Part shown: one piece after another, positions 43,796-52,522 of the stretch
How positions within the stretch are numbered: the first letter of the stretch is position 1
Layout of the letters: every line of letters starts with the position of its first letter
Assembly (NCBI RefSeq): GCF_004340965.1
Contig: NZ_SLYA01000001.1
Span: 1-64,000 of the forward strand
Direction: 5' to 3'
DNA: 64,000 bases
From: Sphingomonas sp. PP-CE-1A-559
Lineage (GTDB): Bacteria > Pseudomonadota > Alphaproteobacteria > Sphingomonadales > Sphingomonadaceae
Translations under genes and position numbers: made by a program
The notes under the pieces: generated by a model
The model's input: the letters and a program-made list of their open reading frames with translations, nothing else
Database searches by the model: none
Told to the model about the DNA's origin: nothing

Positions 43796-44476
43796 TCAGA
43801 CCCGCAGGTAGCGGTAGTACCAGACCTCATGCCCCTGCCGCCGGGCCTTGCGTTCGTACCGCGTCTCGGGCCAGTCGTCTGGGCGGGTCAGGAAGTCATG
43901 CGGCGTTTTCGCCTGCCATTCGAAGTCTCTACGTGCGCTCATGATCATCATCGACCACCGGCAATAGGTCGGGTCGTCGGTACCAAGCCGGAATTCCGCG
44001 CCGGGCTTGAGCTTGGCGGCGATCGTGTCGAGCGGGCCGTGGTTGACCATGCGGCGCTTGGCGTGGCGCGCCTTCCGCCAGGGATCGGGATGCAGCAGGT
44101 ACAGCCGGTCCAGGCTCGCGTCGGGCAGTCGCTCGATTACCTCCAACGCATCGCCCATGTGCAGCCGCACGTTGGTCAACTCACCATCGCGGATGTGCGC
44201 CAGCGCGCCGACGACGCCGTTGAGGAACGGTTCGCAGCCGATGAAGCCGACGTCGGGGTTCATCGCGGCCTGTCCCGCCAGATGTTCGCCTGCGCCGAAG
44301 CCGATCTCGACGTGCAACGGGCGGTTGTCGCCGAACAACGTCATCGCATCGATCGGCCCTTCCTCCGGCACCGACAGGTCGGCGAGCGTTTCCTCGACGA
44401 GCGCGGCTTGGCCGAGGCGCAGCTTGTGGCCCTGGCGACGGCCATAGAGGCGGCGGATAACAGAAGGATCGTTCAT
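43796..44476 (-). CDS. trmB: tRNA (guanine-N7-)-methyltransferase
   Basis: Makes m7G46 in tRNA using SAM. The 226-aa product starts MNDPSVIRRLYGRRQGHKLR. The SAM-binding motif HVEIGFGAGEHLAGQA is near 80, and the tRNA-binding and catalytic stretch LLHPDPWRKARHAKRRMVN is near 147, both diagnostic for TrmB. An upstream in-frame ATG exists, but the 44476 start fits homologues. It diverges from the FNT-family channel gene across 65 bp. Confidence 0.96.
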   Translation of the reverse strand: MNDPSVIRRLYGRRQGHKLRLGQAALVEETLADLSVPEEGPIDAMTLFGDNRPLHVEIGFGAGEHLAGQAAMNPDVGFIGCEPFLNGVVGALAHIRDGELTNVRLHMGDALEVIERLPDASLDRLYLLHPDPWRKARHAKRRMVNHGPLDTIAAKLKPGAEFRLGTDDPTYCRWSMMIMSARRDFEWQAKTPHDFLTRPDDWPETRYERKARRQGHEVWYYRYLRV

Positions 44477-44541
44477 CGCCGCGCGCTCTAGCGGGCGATT
44501 GCGCCGGAGCAAAGCGCGACGCGGACCGTTGCACTCTCGTA

Positions 44542-45366
44542 ATGGTCGATAACGCTTCCAATCCGCCCGGCGAAGACGTCGAGGATCTCAAGGCCGCCGA
44601 TGCGCAGGATCTGCACAAGGCGGTTCGCGAGGAGGGCGAGGAAGAACTCGATCGTCCGGTATCGTCGCTGTTCTTCTCCGGGCTTGCCGCGGGGATGGCG
44701 ATCGCCAGTTCGCTGATCGCGGAAGGCGCGCTGCACCACGCGCTGCCCGATACGCCGTGGCGGACGATCATCGTCTCGCTTGGCTATCCGATCGGGTTCC
44801 TGGTCGTGATCCTCGGGCGGATGCAGTTGTTCACGGAGAGCACGATCACCGCGATGTTGCCGTTGGTGACCAAGCCGTCTGGCTGGGCATTGCGGCGCAC
44901 CTTGCGGCTCTGGAGTGTGGTGCTGGTCGCCAACCTCATCGGGACGGCGCTGGCCGGCGGGATGATCGCGGCGGGCCTGCTCGGCGGCAGCGAGCTTCGT
45001 ACCGCGATGATCGAGGTGTCGATGGCGATCACCGAACTTTCGCCGGGCGCGACGTTCGTCAACGCGGTCCCGGCCGGGTTCATGATCGCGATCCTCGCCT
45101 GGTCGCTGCCGAATGCGCGCGAACAGTCGTTCCTCGTGATCGTCGCGATCACCTATGTCGTCGCGATCGCCGCGTTCAGCCATTCGATCGTCGGATCGGT
45201 GGAGGCGTGGCTGCTGCTGTTTTCGGGTAAGGTCGGCGTCGCTCAGGCGCTCGGCGGCCTGATGGTACCGGCGATCCTCGGCAACTTGCTGGGCGGTGCG
45301 GGGTTGTTCGCCTTGCTCGCGCATGCACAGGTGCGCGGTGAAATGGACGGACAGGGCGAAAATTGA
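44542..45366 (+). CDS. Formate/nitrite transporter (FNT) family protein
   Basis: A 274-aa inner-membrane protein. It has an acidic N-terminal tail (about 1-40) and six helices. FFSGLAAGMAIASSLIAEGA, GYPIGFLVVILGRMQLFTEST and the ANLIGTALAGG stretch match the YfdC-like branch of the FNT family, pentameric channels for small monovalent anions. The central His found in FocA may be represented by the His in AFSHSIVGS. No clear ribosome site is seen before the ATG. Its stop overlaps the next gene's ATG (TGATG), so the channel and the PAP2 phosphatase are co-translated. Confidence 0.88.
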   Translation: MVDNASNPPGEDVEDLKAADAQDLHKAVREEGEEELDRPVSSLFFSGLAAGMAIASSLIAEGALHHALPDTPWRTIIVSLGYPIGFLVVILGRMQLFTESTITAMLPLVTKPSGWALRRTLRLWSVVLVANLIGTALAGGMIAAGLLGGSELRTAMIEVSMAITELSPGATFVNAVPAGFMIAILAWSLPNAREQSFLVIVAITYVVAIAAFSHSIVGSVEAWLLLFSGKVGVAQALGGLMVPAILGNLLGGAGLFALLAHAQVRGEMDGQGEN

Positions 45367-45995
45367 TGGGCAAGACCAAGGACGCCGCGAAGGCCGTCGA
45401 GAAGGCGGACCGCAAGGCGACGCACAAGGCCGCCGAGCACCGCGACCAGCCGCTGGTCAAGGCGACCGGGTTCCTCGCCGAGATCGGCGACCAGCCGCAG
45501 CTCGTGGCGACGTCGATTGGCACGGTCGTGATCGGCCTGATCGCGCGCAGGCCGGACGTGATCCGTGGCGGTGTACGGATGCTGGCGGCGCACGCGGCGG
45601 CGACCTTCGTCAAGTCGGCGATCAAGGCGTCGGTCGATCGCACCCGCCCGGAAAAGGCGATCGAGGACGGCAAGGCGCGGTTCGAGCCCGGCAAGAGCGA
45701 CGATCACGAACAGACCTCGTTCCCGTCGGGTCACACTGCCGGCGCGGTCGCGGTTGCACGTGCTGCGTCGCGCGACATCACGGGCGCCGGTGGTCCGGCG
45801 GCGTTGATCTCCGGCGCGGTCGCGGCGGCGCAACCGGTGAACGGGAAGCACTACCTCTCCGATCTCGTCGTCGGTGCGGCGGTCGGCTGGATCGCCGAAG
45901 CGCTCGTCAGCGCGGTGTTCGACCGGGTCGCGCCCGTGGTCGAGACGGCCGTGGCAAACAAGGCACCTCTGTTGATCGAGCACGCCAAGGCCTGA
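45366..45995 (+). CDS. PAP2-family phosphatase
   Basis: A 209-aa phosphatase of the type that acts on phosphatidic acid, undecaprenyl diphosphate or similar lipids. The three signature motifs are present: KASVDRTRP near 90, FPSGHTAG near 122 and HYLSDLVVG near 163. The first 35 residues are strongly charged (Lys, Asp, Ala, His). Hydrophobic helices are shorter than in classic membrane PAP2 enzymes but still suggest membrane association. The ATG shares one base with the stop of the FNT gene. Confidence 0.88.
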   Translation: MGKTKDAAKAVEKADRKATHKAAEHRDQPLVKATGFLAEIGDQPQLVATSIGTVVIGLIARRPDVIRGGVRMLAAHAAATFVKSAIKASVDRTRPEKAIEDGKARFEPGKSDDHEQTSFPSGHTAGAVAVARAASRDITGAGGPAALISGAVAAAQPVNGKHYLSDLVVGAAVGWIAEALVSAVFDRVAPVVETAVANKAPLLIEHAKA

Positions 45996-46077
45996 ATGGT
46001 TCGACGCAACCGAGTGTTACCCGTTGACCACAGATTGCGGCGAAATCGATATTTGTAAGGATCGGCAAGGGGATAGC

Positions 46078-46103
46078 GGAACCGTTACGCCCGCGTGACG
46101 GTT
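46078..46103 (+). promoter_or_regulatory. Candidate EcfG (general stress) promoter
   Basis: GGAACC at 46078-46083, then, with 17 bases after GGAAC, GGTT at 46100-46103. This is close to the alphaproteobacterial EcfG consensus (GGAAC-N16/17-CGTT), with three of four matches in the -10 element. It lies about 33 bases before the lipoprotein ATG, a sensible promoter distance. The call is by eye, without scoring. Confidence 0.4.
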
Positions 46104-46136
46104 GCCACCGCATCGTAACCAGAACGGACTATCCCC

Positions 46137-46421
46137 ATGAAGAAGCTTTCCATCGCCGTCACGCTCGCCGCCATGGCCGTCTCGCTCGCAGCATGCGGCG
46201 GCAAGGGCGATGACAAGCTCGGCAGCCAGGTCGAGAAGGCCGCGGACAACCGTGCCGACGCGCTCGAAGCGACCGCCGACAATCTCGAGGACCAGGCCAA
46301 GGCAGTCCGCAAGGACGGCGACCGCCAGTCGGACGCGATCGACGATGCCGACGTGAACGCACAGGCGATGCCGCAGGCGCAGAAGGATGCACTGGTCAAC
46401 GGCAGCGAAAAGCTCCGCTGA
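46137..46421 (+). CDS. Small lipoprotein with helical acidic/basic tail
   Basis: A 94-aa protein with a lipoprotein signal (KKLSIAVTLAAMAVSLAAC). The lipobox LAAC puts the lipidated Cys at about residue 20. The mature part has no aromatic residues and repeats Ala-Asp-Asn/Glu heptads (ADNRADALEATADNLEDQAK), so it should be a single long helix, perhaps a coiled coil. I recognise no named family. A possible EcfG promoter lies upstream and a good terminator hairpin downstream, so it is probably a single-gene unit, possibly stress-induced. Confidence 0.82.
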   Translation: MKKLSIAVTLAAMAVSLAACGGKGDDKLGSQVEKAADNRADALEATADNLEDQAKAVRKDGDRQSDAIDDADVNAQAMPQAQKDALVNGSEKLR

Positions 46422-46453
46422 TCTTGTAGGCGCACACCAGCGCCGGCGTCTTG

Positions 46454-46483
46454 GCCGCCTTCCGGTACACACCGGGGGGCGGC
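46454..46483 (+). terminator. Terminator hairpin after the lipoprotein gene
   Basis: A 13-bp stem (46454-46466 with 46471-46483, two G-T wobbles), an ACAC loop, and TTTGACGTTTT after it. It lies 32 bases past the stop codon and fits an intrinsic terminator, though the T-run is broken. Confidence 0.6.
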
Positions 46484-46541
46484 TTTGACGTTTTGAAAGG
46501 GCCGGGTTCGACCGGCCGCTATTACGACAGGGGACACGGCA

Positions 46542-47618
46542 ATGATCGACAGGCGTCGACTGGAAACGGGGGGCTTCATCACCTTCCTGGTGGCGATCAC
46601 GATCGCGTTGTGCGTGGTCGTATCGTCGTTCGCGGCGGCGTTGTTGTGGAGCGCACTCGCGGCGATCCTGTTCCAGTCGCTGTACCAGTGGCTGCTCAAG
46701 CGCTGGCCCGACCGCCGCAACCTGGCGGCGGCACTGACGCTGCTGATCATCTTCGTCGCCGTGATCGTGCCGGCCTTGTTCATCGGCAGCCTGATGATCG
46801 ACCAGTCCGCCTCGGTTTACGCCAAGCTGCAGAGCGGCCAGATCAACTTCGGCGCGTATTTCCAGCAGATCCACGACGCGCTGCCCAACCGGATCCAGGG
46901 TGCGCTGGACAAGGCCGGGCTCAACAGCTTCGAACAGGCGCAGTCGCGGGTGTCCAACATCCTCGGCAACAGCGTCCGATCGATCGCGGGTCAGGCGCTA
47001 TCGATCGGCCGCAACGCAGCCGCGTTCCTGCTGTCGTTCGGCGTCGGGCTGTACGTGACGTTCTTCCTGCTCCGCGACGGCGACAAGGTCGGTCCTGCAA
47101 TCCGTCGCGCATTGCCGTTCGAGCATTCGGTGGCGGCGAAGTTGGTCGACAAGTTCGTCGCGGTCGTGCGCGCAACGATCAAGGGGTCGGTGATCGTCGG
47201 GCTCGTCCAGGGTGCGCTCGGGGGCCTGACATTCTGGATCGTCGGCGTGCCCGCCGCCCTGCTCTGGGGCCTGCTGATGGCGCTGACGTCGCTGCTACCC
47301 GCGCTCGGGCCGGCGATCGTGTGGGTGCCGGTTGCAGTGTACCTGCTGGCGACGGGTGCGGTCTGGCAGGGCGTGGTCGTGATCGTCTCGGGCGTGGTGG
47401 TGATCGGTCTGGCCGACAACATCCTGCGGCCGATCCTGGTCGGGCGCGATACCGGGATTCCGGATTACATCGTGCTGGTGACGACGCTTGGCGGGATCGA
47501 GGTTGTCGGGCTGAGCGGTATCGTCGTTGGCCCGCTGGTCGCGGCGCTGTTCCTGACCGGGTGGCAGATCCTGACCGAGCAGCGGCATGCCCAGATTTCC
47601 CCCGTTCGTCCCGAGTAG
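46542..47618 (+). CDS. AI-2E (PerM-like) family membrane transporter
   Basis: A 358-aa inner-membrane protein with about eight helices. Two N-terminal helices, a soluble segment at about 75-150, and helices with FGVGLYVTFFLLRDGDKVG match the family. GVPAALLWGLLMALTSLLPALG and the C-terminal GGIEVVGLSGIVVGPLVAAL are the strongest hallmarks. Members export autoinducer-2 or act in ion and membrane homeostasis, and sequence does not decide between them. A gapped G-rich inverted repeat and a perfect palindromic terminator lie after it. Confidence 0.9.
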   Translation: MIDRRRLETGGFITFLVAITIALCVVVSSFAAALLWSALAAILFQSLYQWLLKRWPDRRNLAAALTLLIIFVAVIVPALFIGSLMIDQSASVYAKLQSGQINFGAYFQQIHDALPNRIQGALDKAGLNSFEQAQSRVSNILGNSVRSIAGQALSIGRNAAAFLLSFGVGLYVTFFLLRDGDKVGPAIRRALPFEHSVAAKLVDKFVAVVRATIKGSVIVGLVQGALGGLTFWIVGVPAALLWGLLMALTSLLPALGPAIVWVPVAVYLLATGAVWQGVVVIVSGVVVIGLADNILRPILVGRDTGIPDYIVLVTTLGGIEVVGLSGIVVGPLVAALFLTGWQILTEQRHAQISPVRPE

Positions 47619-47687
47619 CTGCCGAGCCTGTCGAAGCAGCGTATCGAGGGACAGCTTGGCAAGCGGAACGCGCCTGGTCCTCGATAA

Positions 47688-47834
47688 CCCTCTCCCCTCG
47701 GGGAGAGGGAGGGGCCCGCACGGCGAAGCCGGGCGGGAGGGTGAGGGGGAGTGAGGCTCGGACCCTCTCCCCCAAACCCCTCACCCTTCCGTCGCCAAGC
47801 GGCTCCTCCCTCCCTCTCCCCGGCGGGGAGAGGG
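47688..47834. repeat. Inverted repeat of CT/GA-rich hairpins
   Basis: Bounded by CCCTCTCCCC (47688-47697) and GGGGAGAGGG (47825-47834), each inside its own hairpin. Inner segments also pair partly (GAGGGTGAGGG with CCCTCACCCTTC). It resembles the C-rich structure at 34072-34194 in style. It lies after the AI-2E family gene, converging on metK. Confidence 0.65.
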
Positions 47835-47859
47835 ACTGGATGCTCAGTCCACAACAACA

Positions 47860-47897
47860 AAAAAACCTCCCGCGGACCGGTCCGCGGGAGGTTTTTT
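47860..47897. terminator. Bidirectional terminator, perfect 38-base palindrome
   Basis: The sequence is symmetric about 47878/47879, with A-run, CCTCCCGCGGACC, its mirror and a T-run. It therefore has a GC-rich stem and a U-tract when read from either strand. It lies 22 bases past the metK stop and also serves the plus-strand AI-2E family gene. This is a textbook two-way intrinsic terminator. Confidence 0.9.
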
Positions 47898-47919
47898 CAC
47901 ATCACAAAAGGCGTCGCTA

Positions 47920-49161
47920 TCAGGCGACGGCAGCCTTCAGCGCGTCCACCAGATCGGTCTTCTCCCAGGTGAACATATCACCCTCGGGCTCGCGACCGAA
48001 ATGCCCATACGCCGCGGTCTTCTTGTAGATCGGCGCGTTCAACTTGAGATGCTCGCGGATGCCCTTGGGCGTCAGGCGAACAAGCTTAGGCAGGACCGCC
48101 TCGAGCTTGGCTTCCTCGACGGTACCCGTGCCATGCGTGTCAACATACACCGACAGCGGCTCGGCAATCCCGATCGCATAGCTCAGCTGGATCGTGCAGC
48201 GACGCGCGAGCCCCGCAGCAACGACGTTCTTCGCCAGATACCGCGCGACATAAGCGGCCGAGCGATCGACCTTCGTCGGATCCTTGCCCGAGAACGCGCC
48301 ACCACCGTGCGGTGCTGCGCCGCCGTAGGTGTCGACGATGATCTTACGACCCGTCACGCCTGCGTCGCCGTCCGGGCCGCCGATCTCGAACTGGCCGGTC
48401 GGGTTGATGTAGATCGCGGTCTCGTCGGTGATGAAGCCGTCAGGCAGCACATCCTTGAACACGCCCATGACGTAGTCGCGCAGCACCGCGTATTTCGCGG
48501 GATCGGCGTTGTCGCCCTTCTCGCAATAGCCCGGCGCGTGCTGCGTCGAGACGACGAGGGCGGTCGCGCCGACTGGCACTTCATTCTCGTACGACAGCGT
48601 GACCTGGCTCTTCGCGTCGGGCTCGAGGAACGGCGCGGCGCCCGAATGACGATCCTCGGCCATCCTGGCGAGGATCTTGTGGCTGTAGTACAACGTCGCA
48701 GGCATCAGGCCGGGGGTCTCGTCGGTCGCGTAGCCGAACATGATGCCCTGGTCGCCGGCGCCCTCGTCCTTGTTGCCGCTCTCGTCGACGCCCATTGCGA
48801 TGTGCGCGGACTGGCCATGGAGGTTGTTCTCGAAGCGGAACGTCTCCCAGTGGAAGCCCGACTGCGCGTAGCCGATTTCCTTAACGGTGTTGCGGACAGC
48901 CGCCTCGATTTCGGCCTTGGCACCGGGCGCCCAGAAGTCCGTGTCCTTCCACTCGGCGCGACCATATTCGTAGACGCCCTTGCAGCGGATTTCGCCGGCG
49001 AGGACAACGAGCTGCGTGGTGGTCAAAGTCTCGCAAGCGATGCGAGCCTCGGGATCCTTGGCGAGGAACAGGTCGACGATCGTGTCGCTGATCTGGTCGG
49101 CGACCTTGTCGGGATGGCCTTCGGAGACCGATTCGGAAGTGAAGAGGAAAGACTTGCGCAT
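47920..49161 (-). CDS. metK: S-adenosylmethionine synthetase
   Basis: Makes SAM from methionine and ATP in the cytoplasm. The 413-aa product starts [20 protein letters not shown]. The GHPDK motif near 16, the [11 protein letters not shown] motif near 125 and the [16 protein letters not shown] loop near 267 are the family signatures. I use the ATG at 49161, since twelve upstream in-frame residues are not conserved. The gene lies 58 bases downstream of lnt on the same strand. An AT-rich palindrome fills most of the gap and may be its operator. Confidence 0.97.
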   Translation of the reverse strand: MRKSFLFTSESVSEGHPDKVADQISDTIVDLFLAKDPEARIACETLTTTQLVVLAGEIRCKGVYEYGRAEWKDTDFWAPGAKAEIEAAVRNTVKEIGYAQSGFHWETFRFENNLHGQSAHIAMGVDESGNKDEGAGDQGIMFGYATDETPGLMPATLYYSHKILARMAEDRHSGAAPFLEPDAKSQVTLSYENEVPVGATALVVSTQHAPGYCEKGDNADPAKYAVLRDYVMGVFKDVLPDGFITDETAIYINPTGQFEIGGPDGDAGVTGRKIIVDTYGGAAPHGGGAFSGKDPTKVDRSAAYVARYLAKNVVAAGLARRCTIQLSYAIGIAEPLSVYVDTHGTGTVEEAKLEAVLPKLVRLTPKGIREHLKLNAPIYKKTAAYGHFGREPEGDMFTWEKTDLVDALKAAVA

Positions 49162-49192
49162 GCGGGCCTCTTTGCCATGCTCTGAAGCGAGC

Positions 49193-49218
49193 GTCATATA
49201 AGGAAAGCTTTATATGAC
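49193..49218 (-). promoter_or_regulatory. AT-rich palindrome in front of metK, candidate operator
   Basis: Nine-base perfect arms GTCATATAA (49193-49201) and TTATATGAC (49210-49218) flank GGAAAGCT. It begins one base after the lnt stop codon and lies about 31 bases before the metK ATG. The low GC content and symmetry in a GC-rich gap suggest a repressor site overlapping a promoter. A cis-acting RNA hairpin is also possible. It does not look like a SAM-II riboswitch. Confidence 0.6.
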
Positions 49219-49219
49219 C

Positions 49220-50752
49220 CTAGCGCTGGCGACGGCGCAGGGCAACCGCGGTAACGAGCATGAGTAGGGCAACGATCGCCGCCATCGCGTTGCCGACGCG
49301 CGAGAACAGCGTCGGCGGCAACGCGGACGGCATTGGCTGCTCGATCGCACCGGCAGTCTCGTGCGGCACGGTCGCGACGAGGCGGCCATCGGCAGCGATA
49401 ATCGCGGAAATACCCGTGGGAGTTGCGCGGAGGATCGGCAGCCCTTCCTCGATCGCGCGCATCCGGGCTTGGGCGAGATGCTGCGGCGGGCCCCATTTGC
49501 CGAACCACGCGTCGTTCGAGGGATTGAACAGGATGCGGGGGCGGTGTGCGCGATCCACGACCTCACCCGAGAAAATGATCTCGTAGCAGATCTGCATACC
49601 GATCGAGCCGAAGCCCGGCAGCGTCAGGTTCGCAGGGCCCTTGCCAGAGGTGAAATCGATGTCGCCGGGGACGAGCCGCGCGAGGCCGAGCGGCTTCAGT
49701 AGCCACGGCATCGGCAGATATTCGCCGTATGGCACGAGGTGCGCCTTGTCGTAGCGGCCCCGCAACCGCGCTTGCGCATCGAGCGCGAATACCGAATTGG
49801 CCGCGCCGGAGATCTGATCCCTGGCGTTGAACTCGAGCGCGGTGCCGCCGATCAGCAGGATATCCTCGGGGCCGAGCAGCCGGGCCATGCGGCGGCGCAG
49901 ATAGAGCGGGCTCGACCAGCCGTAAGCGTAGAATGGGTAGCCGTCCTCGACGTAATCGCGGACGACGCCTTCGGGCCAGACGACGAGGCGCGGGGTGGTG
50001 CCGCCTTGGCCGGACAGCTTTTCGAGCGCGGTGAGAACACGTTCGCCGTCGGTTTCGCTGCGGTCTTCCTGGCCGATGTCGGGCTGGACCACGCGGACCA
50101 GAGGCGTGCCGGCAGCGGGCGGCGGCGCATTCGTCCAGAGCGCGGACAGTGCTGCGAGACCGAGCGCTGGAAGGGCGACGGCTGGCAGCGTCCAGCGGCG
50201 CACCGCGAGCATCAGCAATGCGCCCGCGGCAAGGATCGTCACACCCGACAGCGCATAGGTGCCGATCCAGGCGGACAGCCGCGCGACACCGATGGCGGGG
50301 AGCCAGACGACGCTCAGCGGATCCCACGCATAGCCGGTGAACAGCGTCGCGCGCAGCCACTCGGTCGCGATCCAGGCCGCGGCGAAGACGAACACGAACG
50401 TCGCGTCGGGGGCGCCGGGCCGTCGTGCGATCCGCCACGCCAGGCCGCCTGCAAGCATCGGGAACACTGCCAGATACAGCGCGAGACCGACCGCCGCGAA
50501 GTACCCTAGCACCGGCGGCATCGCATCCTGGAAGTCGAACGCATGCTGGAACCAGTTGTTGTTCACAGTGAAGTGCCCGACCCCGAACACCCACCCGCGC
50601 CATAGTGCGCTGCGCAGGGTCGGTGCGTCATGGACGATCTTCATCCACACCGCGAACGCGACGAGCGTCAGCGGCCAGAGATCGAGCGGAGCGAACCCGG
50701 TCGCGGCAAGCGCACCGAGGACGAGGCAGGCGAGGACAGGGTAACGGTTCAC
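49220..50752 (-). CDS. lnt: Apolipoprotein N-acyltransferase
   Basis: Adds the third acyl chain to lipoproteins at the periplasmic face of the inner membrane. The 510-aa product has about six N-terminal helices, then a nitrilase-like domain. The catalytic triad is visible as Glu in [10 protein letters not shown] near 263, Lys in [14 protein letters not shown] near 325 and Cys in [10 protein letters not shown] near 378. A last helix precedes the basic C-terminus. The window has client lipoproteins at 42.4 and 46.1 kb. metK follows 58 bases downstream. Confidence 0.95.
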   Translation of the reverse strand: MNRYPVLACLVLGALAATGFAPLDLWPLTLVAFAVWMKIVHDAPTLRSALWRGWVFGVGHFTVNNNWFQHAFDFQDAMPPVLGYFAAVGLALYLAVFPMLAGGLAWRIARRPGAPDATFVFVFAAAWIATEWLRATLFTGYAWDPLSVVWLPAIGVARLSAWIGTYALSGVTILAAGALLMLAVRRWTLPAVALPALGLAALSALWTNAPPPAAGTPLVRVVQPDIGQEDRSETDGERVLTALEKLSGQGGTTPRLVVWPEGVVRDYVEDGYPFYAYGWSSPLYLRRRMARLLGPEDILLIGGTALEFNARDQISGAANSVFALDAQARLRGRYDKAHLVPYGEYLPMPWLLKPLGLARLVPGDIDFTSGKGPANLTLPGFGSIGMQICYEIIFSGEVVDRAHRPRILFNPSNDAWFGKWGPPQHLAQARMRAIEEGLPILRATPTGISAIIAADGRLVATVPHETAGAIEQPMPSALPPTLFSRVGNAMAAIVALLMLVTAVALRRRQR

Positions 50753-50828
50753 GCTCGCGCTATGGCGTGGCGGAGGGGGCCGGGCAATGTCTTAGCCTCG
50801 TTGGTCACGGCACTGCCGCCCCGCTCTC

Positions 50829-51023
50829 CACCACCCCGGCGGAGGCCGGGGCCCAATTGGGGGACGTTGCTAATGGAGTACGGCGCGTCGTTACTGCGAC
50901 CTCTCCAATTGGGCCCCGGCCTTCGCCGGGGTGGTGCAGAGTTGTGAGCACACCCGCATCAAAGCTTGTTCTCCCGCGAAGGCGGGAGCCCAGACTGGAC
51001 TCCCGCCTTCGCGGGAGAACAAG
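50829..51023. repeat. Family A copy 2 and family B copy 3, side by side
   Basis: The gap 50753-51084 between lnt and the VOC gene holds no gene. Family A arms are at about 50830-50861 and 50905-50935 (CCCCGGCCTTCGCCGGGG next to CCAATTGG). Thirty bases on, a family B unit at 50965-51023 is a perfect-looking stem, CTTGTTCTCCCGCGAAGGCG, returning to GGGAGAACAAG. The same A/B pairing occurs at 10.7-10.9 kb in the order B then A. Confidence 0.8.
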
Positions 51024-51084
51024 GAGGAGCGGGCAACACCCGCAAAAGGGTGACGAACCTACCTTCCCGACCTATCATCCCCCA

Positions 51085-51504
51085 ATGACCCTACGCCCCT
51101 TCCACCTAGCCTTCCCGGTTCACGACCTAACCGCAGCGCGCACCTTCTACGGCAGCACCCTCGGCTGCCGCGAAGGCCGCTCCAGCGACCACTGGATCGA
51201 CTTCGACCTGTTCGGCCACCAGATCGTCGCGCACCTCGACCCCTCAGCCAAACCCGTCGCGGTCGAGAACGCGGTCGACGGCCACGCCGTCCCGGTCCCG
51301 CATTTCGGCGTCGTCCTGACGATGGACGACTGGACCGCGCTGTCCGAACGCGTCACCGCCGCCGGCATCCAGTTCGGGATCGCGCCGTACATCCGCTTCA
51401 AGGGCGAGCCCGGCGAACAGGCGACGATGTTCTTTCTCGATCCCAGCGGCAACGCACTCGAGTTCAAGGCGTTCGCCAACGACGACATGATTTTCGCGAC
51501 TTAA
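51085..51504 (+). CDS. VOC-family (glyoxalase/dioxygenase-fold) protein
   Basis: A 139-aa protein of the vicinal-oxygen-chelate fold. It begins [20 protein letters not shown], the typical first beta-alpha unit with a metal-ligand His. [16 protein letters not shown] and the final [15 protein letters not shown], with a Glu ligand, complete the pattern. The enzyme reaction cannot be named from sequence. It ends nine bases before the PHA-system gene on the same strand, so they are probably co-transcribed. An upstream in-frame extension runs through repeat sequence and is not coding. Confidence 0.88.
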   Translation: MTLRPFHLAFPVHDLTAARTFYGSTLGCREGRSSDHWIDFDLFGHQIVAHLDPSAKPVAVENAVDGHAVPVPHFGVVLTMDDWTALSERVTAAGIQFGIAPYIRFKGEPGEQATMFFLDPSGNALEFKAFANDDMIFAT

Positions 51505-51513
51505 GGAATAGAC

Positions 51514-51816
51514 ATGGGCACTCCCATCACCGTCGACGTCCCTCATCAGCTCGGCAAGACCGCGGTCCGCGCGCGGCTCGACGGCGGGATCGGCAAGATC
51601 AGCGACAAGATCCCCGGCGGGTCGGTGACCGAGCAGCGCTGGGAGGGCGATACGCTGCACTTCACCGTCCAGGCGATGGGCCAGACGATCGCGAGCGCGG
51701 TCACCGTGTTCGAGACCAACGTCCACGCTGTCGTCGACCTGCCCGGCATCCTCGGCTTGTTTGCGAGCAAGGTGCAGGACATGATCCGCAAGGAAGCGCC
51801 CAAACTCCTGCGCTGA
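51514..51816 (+). CDS. Polyhydroxyalkanoate-system family protein
   Basis: A 100-aa protein matching the putative polyhydroxyalkanoic-acid system family (PHA_gran_rgn). It starts PITVDVPHQLGKTAVRARLD, then has WEGDTLHFTVQAMGQTIAS and a Leu/Lys-rich end, LFASKVQDMIRKEAPKLL. Members are found near PHA synthesis genes, but no PHA synthase is visible here. A GGAATAG-like weak ribosome site precedes the ATG. Its stop lies two bases from the stop of the converging heme oxygenase gene. Confidence 0.85.
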   Translation: MGTPITVDVPHQLGKTAVRARLDGGIGKISDKIPGGSVTEQRWEGDTLHFTVQAMGQTIASAVTVFETNVHAVVDLPGILGLFASKVQDMIRKEAPKLLR

Positions 51817-51818
51817 GA

Positions 51819-52337
51819 TCAGGCCGGCGCGCGTCGATACAGCTCGAACGCCGCCTTTGCGCCGACGATGGCCTGCTCGACCCAGGCCTCGTCGGCGGTC
51901 TCCCCGTCGATCGCGGTCAGCAACGCGCGCCACTCGCCGGACAGATGCTTCGCCCCAAGATAGGCCGACGGCATCCCTTCGGGCACCGAGCGCGACAGCA
52001 TGATGCCGCCGAGCCGCGAGCCCTCGATCACATACATCGCGCCCCAGCCGGCGGCCGTGCTGGGCGGGACGTCGAACAGCATCGGCACAGGCATGTCTTC
52101 ACCCAGCGCGGCAAGATCCTCGGCCAGCGCTGCCCTCCGCGACCGAACCGCCGCCAGCCCTGGAATCGCGGCCAGCCAAGCCTCGACCGCCGGCAACGCC
52201 TTGGCATGCGCGATCAGGAACGCACGATAGTCATCCGCATCGGTCAGGTCGTAGCGCCCGAACCCCGCATCGACCGCGTCGTGATCGCTAGCCGTCGCCG
52301 CCCGAAGTCGCGCGACAGTCGAAAGCACGTCGGTCAA
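51819..52337 (-). CDS. bphO: Biliverdin-producing heme oxygenase (BphO-like)
   Basis: Opens heme to biliverdin, the chromophore of bacteriophytochromes. The 172-aa product has the proximal His19 in RAATASDHDAVDAGF and the distal-helix stretch GAMYVIEGSRLGGIML near 108. Both are hallmarks of bacterial BphO/HemO-type oxygenases. It uses a TTG start that overlaps the ybdD stop (TTGA), with a strong GGAGGA eight bases before it, so translation is coupled to the cstA-ybdD operon. Its presumed partner, the phytochrome, is at 5.4-7.6 kb. Confidence 0.88.
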   Translation of the reverse strand: MTDVLSTVARLRAATASDHDAVDAGFGRYDLTDADDYRAFLIAHAKALPAVEAWLAAIPGLAAVRSRRAALAEDLAALGEDMPVPMLFDVPPSTAAGWGAMYVIEGSRLGGIMLSRSVPEGMPSAYLGAKHLSGEWRALLTAIDGETADEAWVEQAIVGAKAAFELYRRAPA

Positions 52338-52522
52338 CAGCAGCGTCCTCCGCCCTTGCTGCCGTACCGCGCCTCCTGCCGATCTCGGAAGAACGCGCGC
52401 TCGTCCATCGGCGCGTGGTCGGGATGCCGTTCCGCCATGTGCTGGCGATACGCGGCGTAGGACGGCACGCCGACCATGAGCAACGCGGTCTCGCGCACCT
52501 TCGCGTAGAGTGCACGGATCAT
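52334..52522 (-). CDS. ybdD: YbdD/YjiX family small protein
   Basis: A 62-aa protein closely matching E. coli YbdD: RALYAKVRETALLMVGVPSY, then QHMAERHPDHAPM, FFRDRQEARYGSKGG and the C-terminal Cys pair GGGRCC. In E. coli, such proteins are encoded with CstA/BtsT and assist pyruvate or peptide uptake. Its ATG overlaps the cstA stop by four bases and its stop overlaps the bphO TTG start by four bases. Confidence 0.93.
   Translation of the reverse strand: MIRALYAKVRETALLMVGVPSYAAYRQHMAERHPDHAPMDERAFFRDRQEARYGSKGGGRCC

Noticed and set aside
49162..49219. SAM-II or other SAM riboswitch before metK
   Set aside because: The gap is only 58 bases and lacks the conserved pseudoknot elements. A simple palindrome accounts for the visible structure.
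50605..51084. N-terminal extension of the VOC protein
   Set aside because: The extension runs through family A and B repeats and the lnt N-terminal region on the other strand; the conserved domain starts at 51085.
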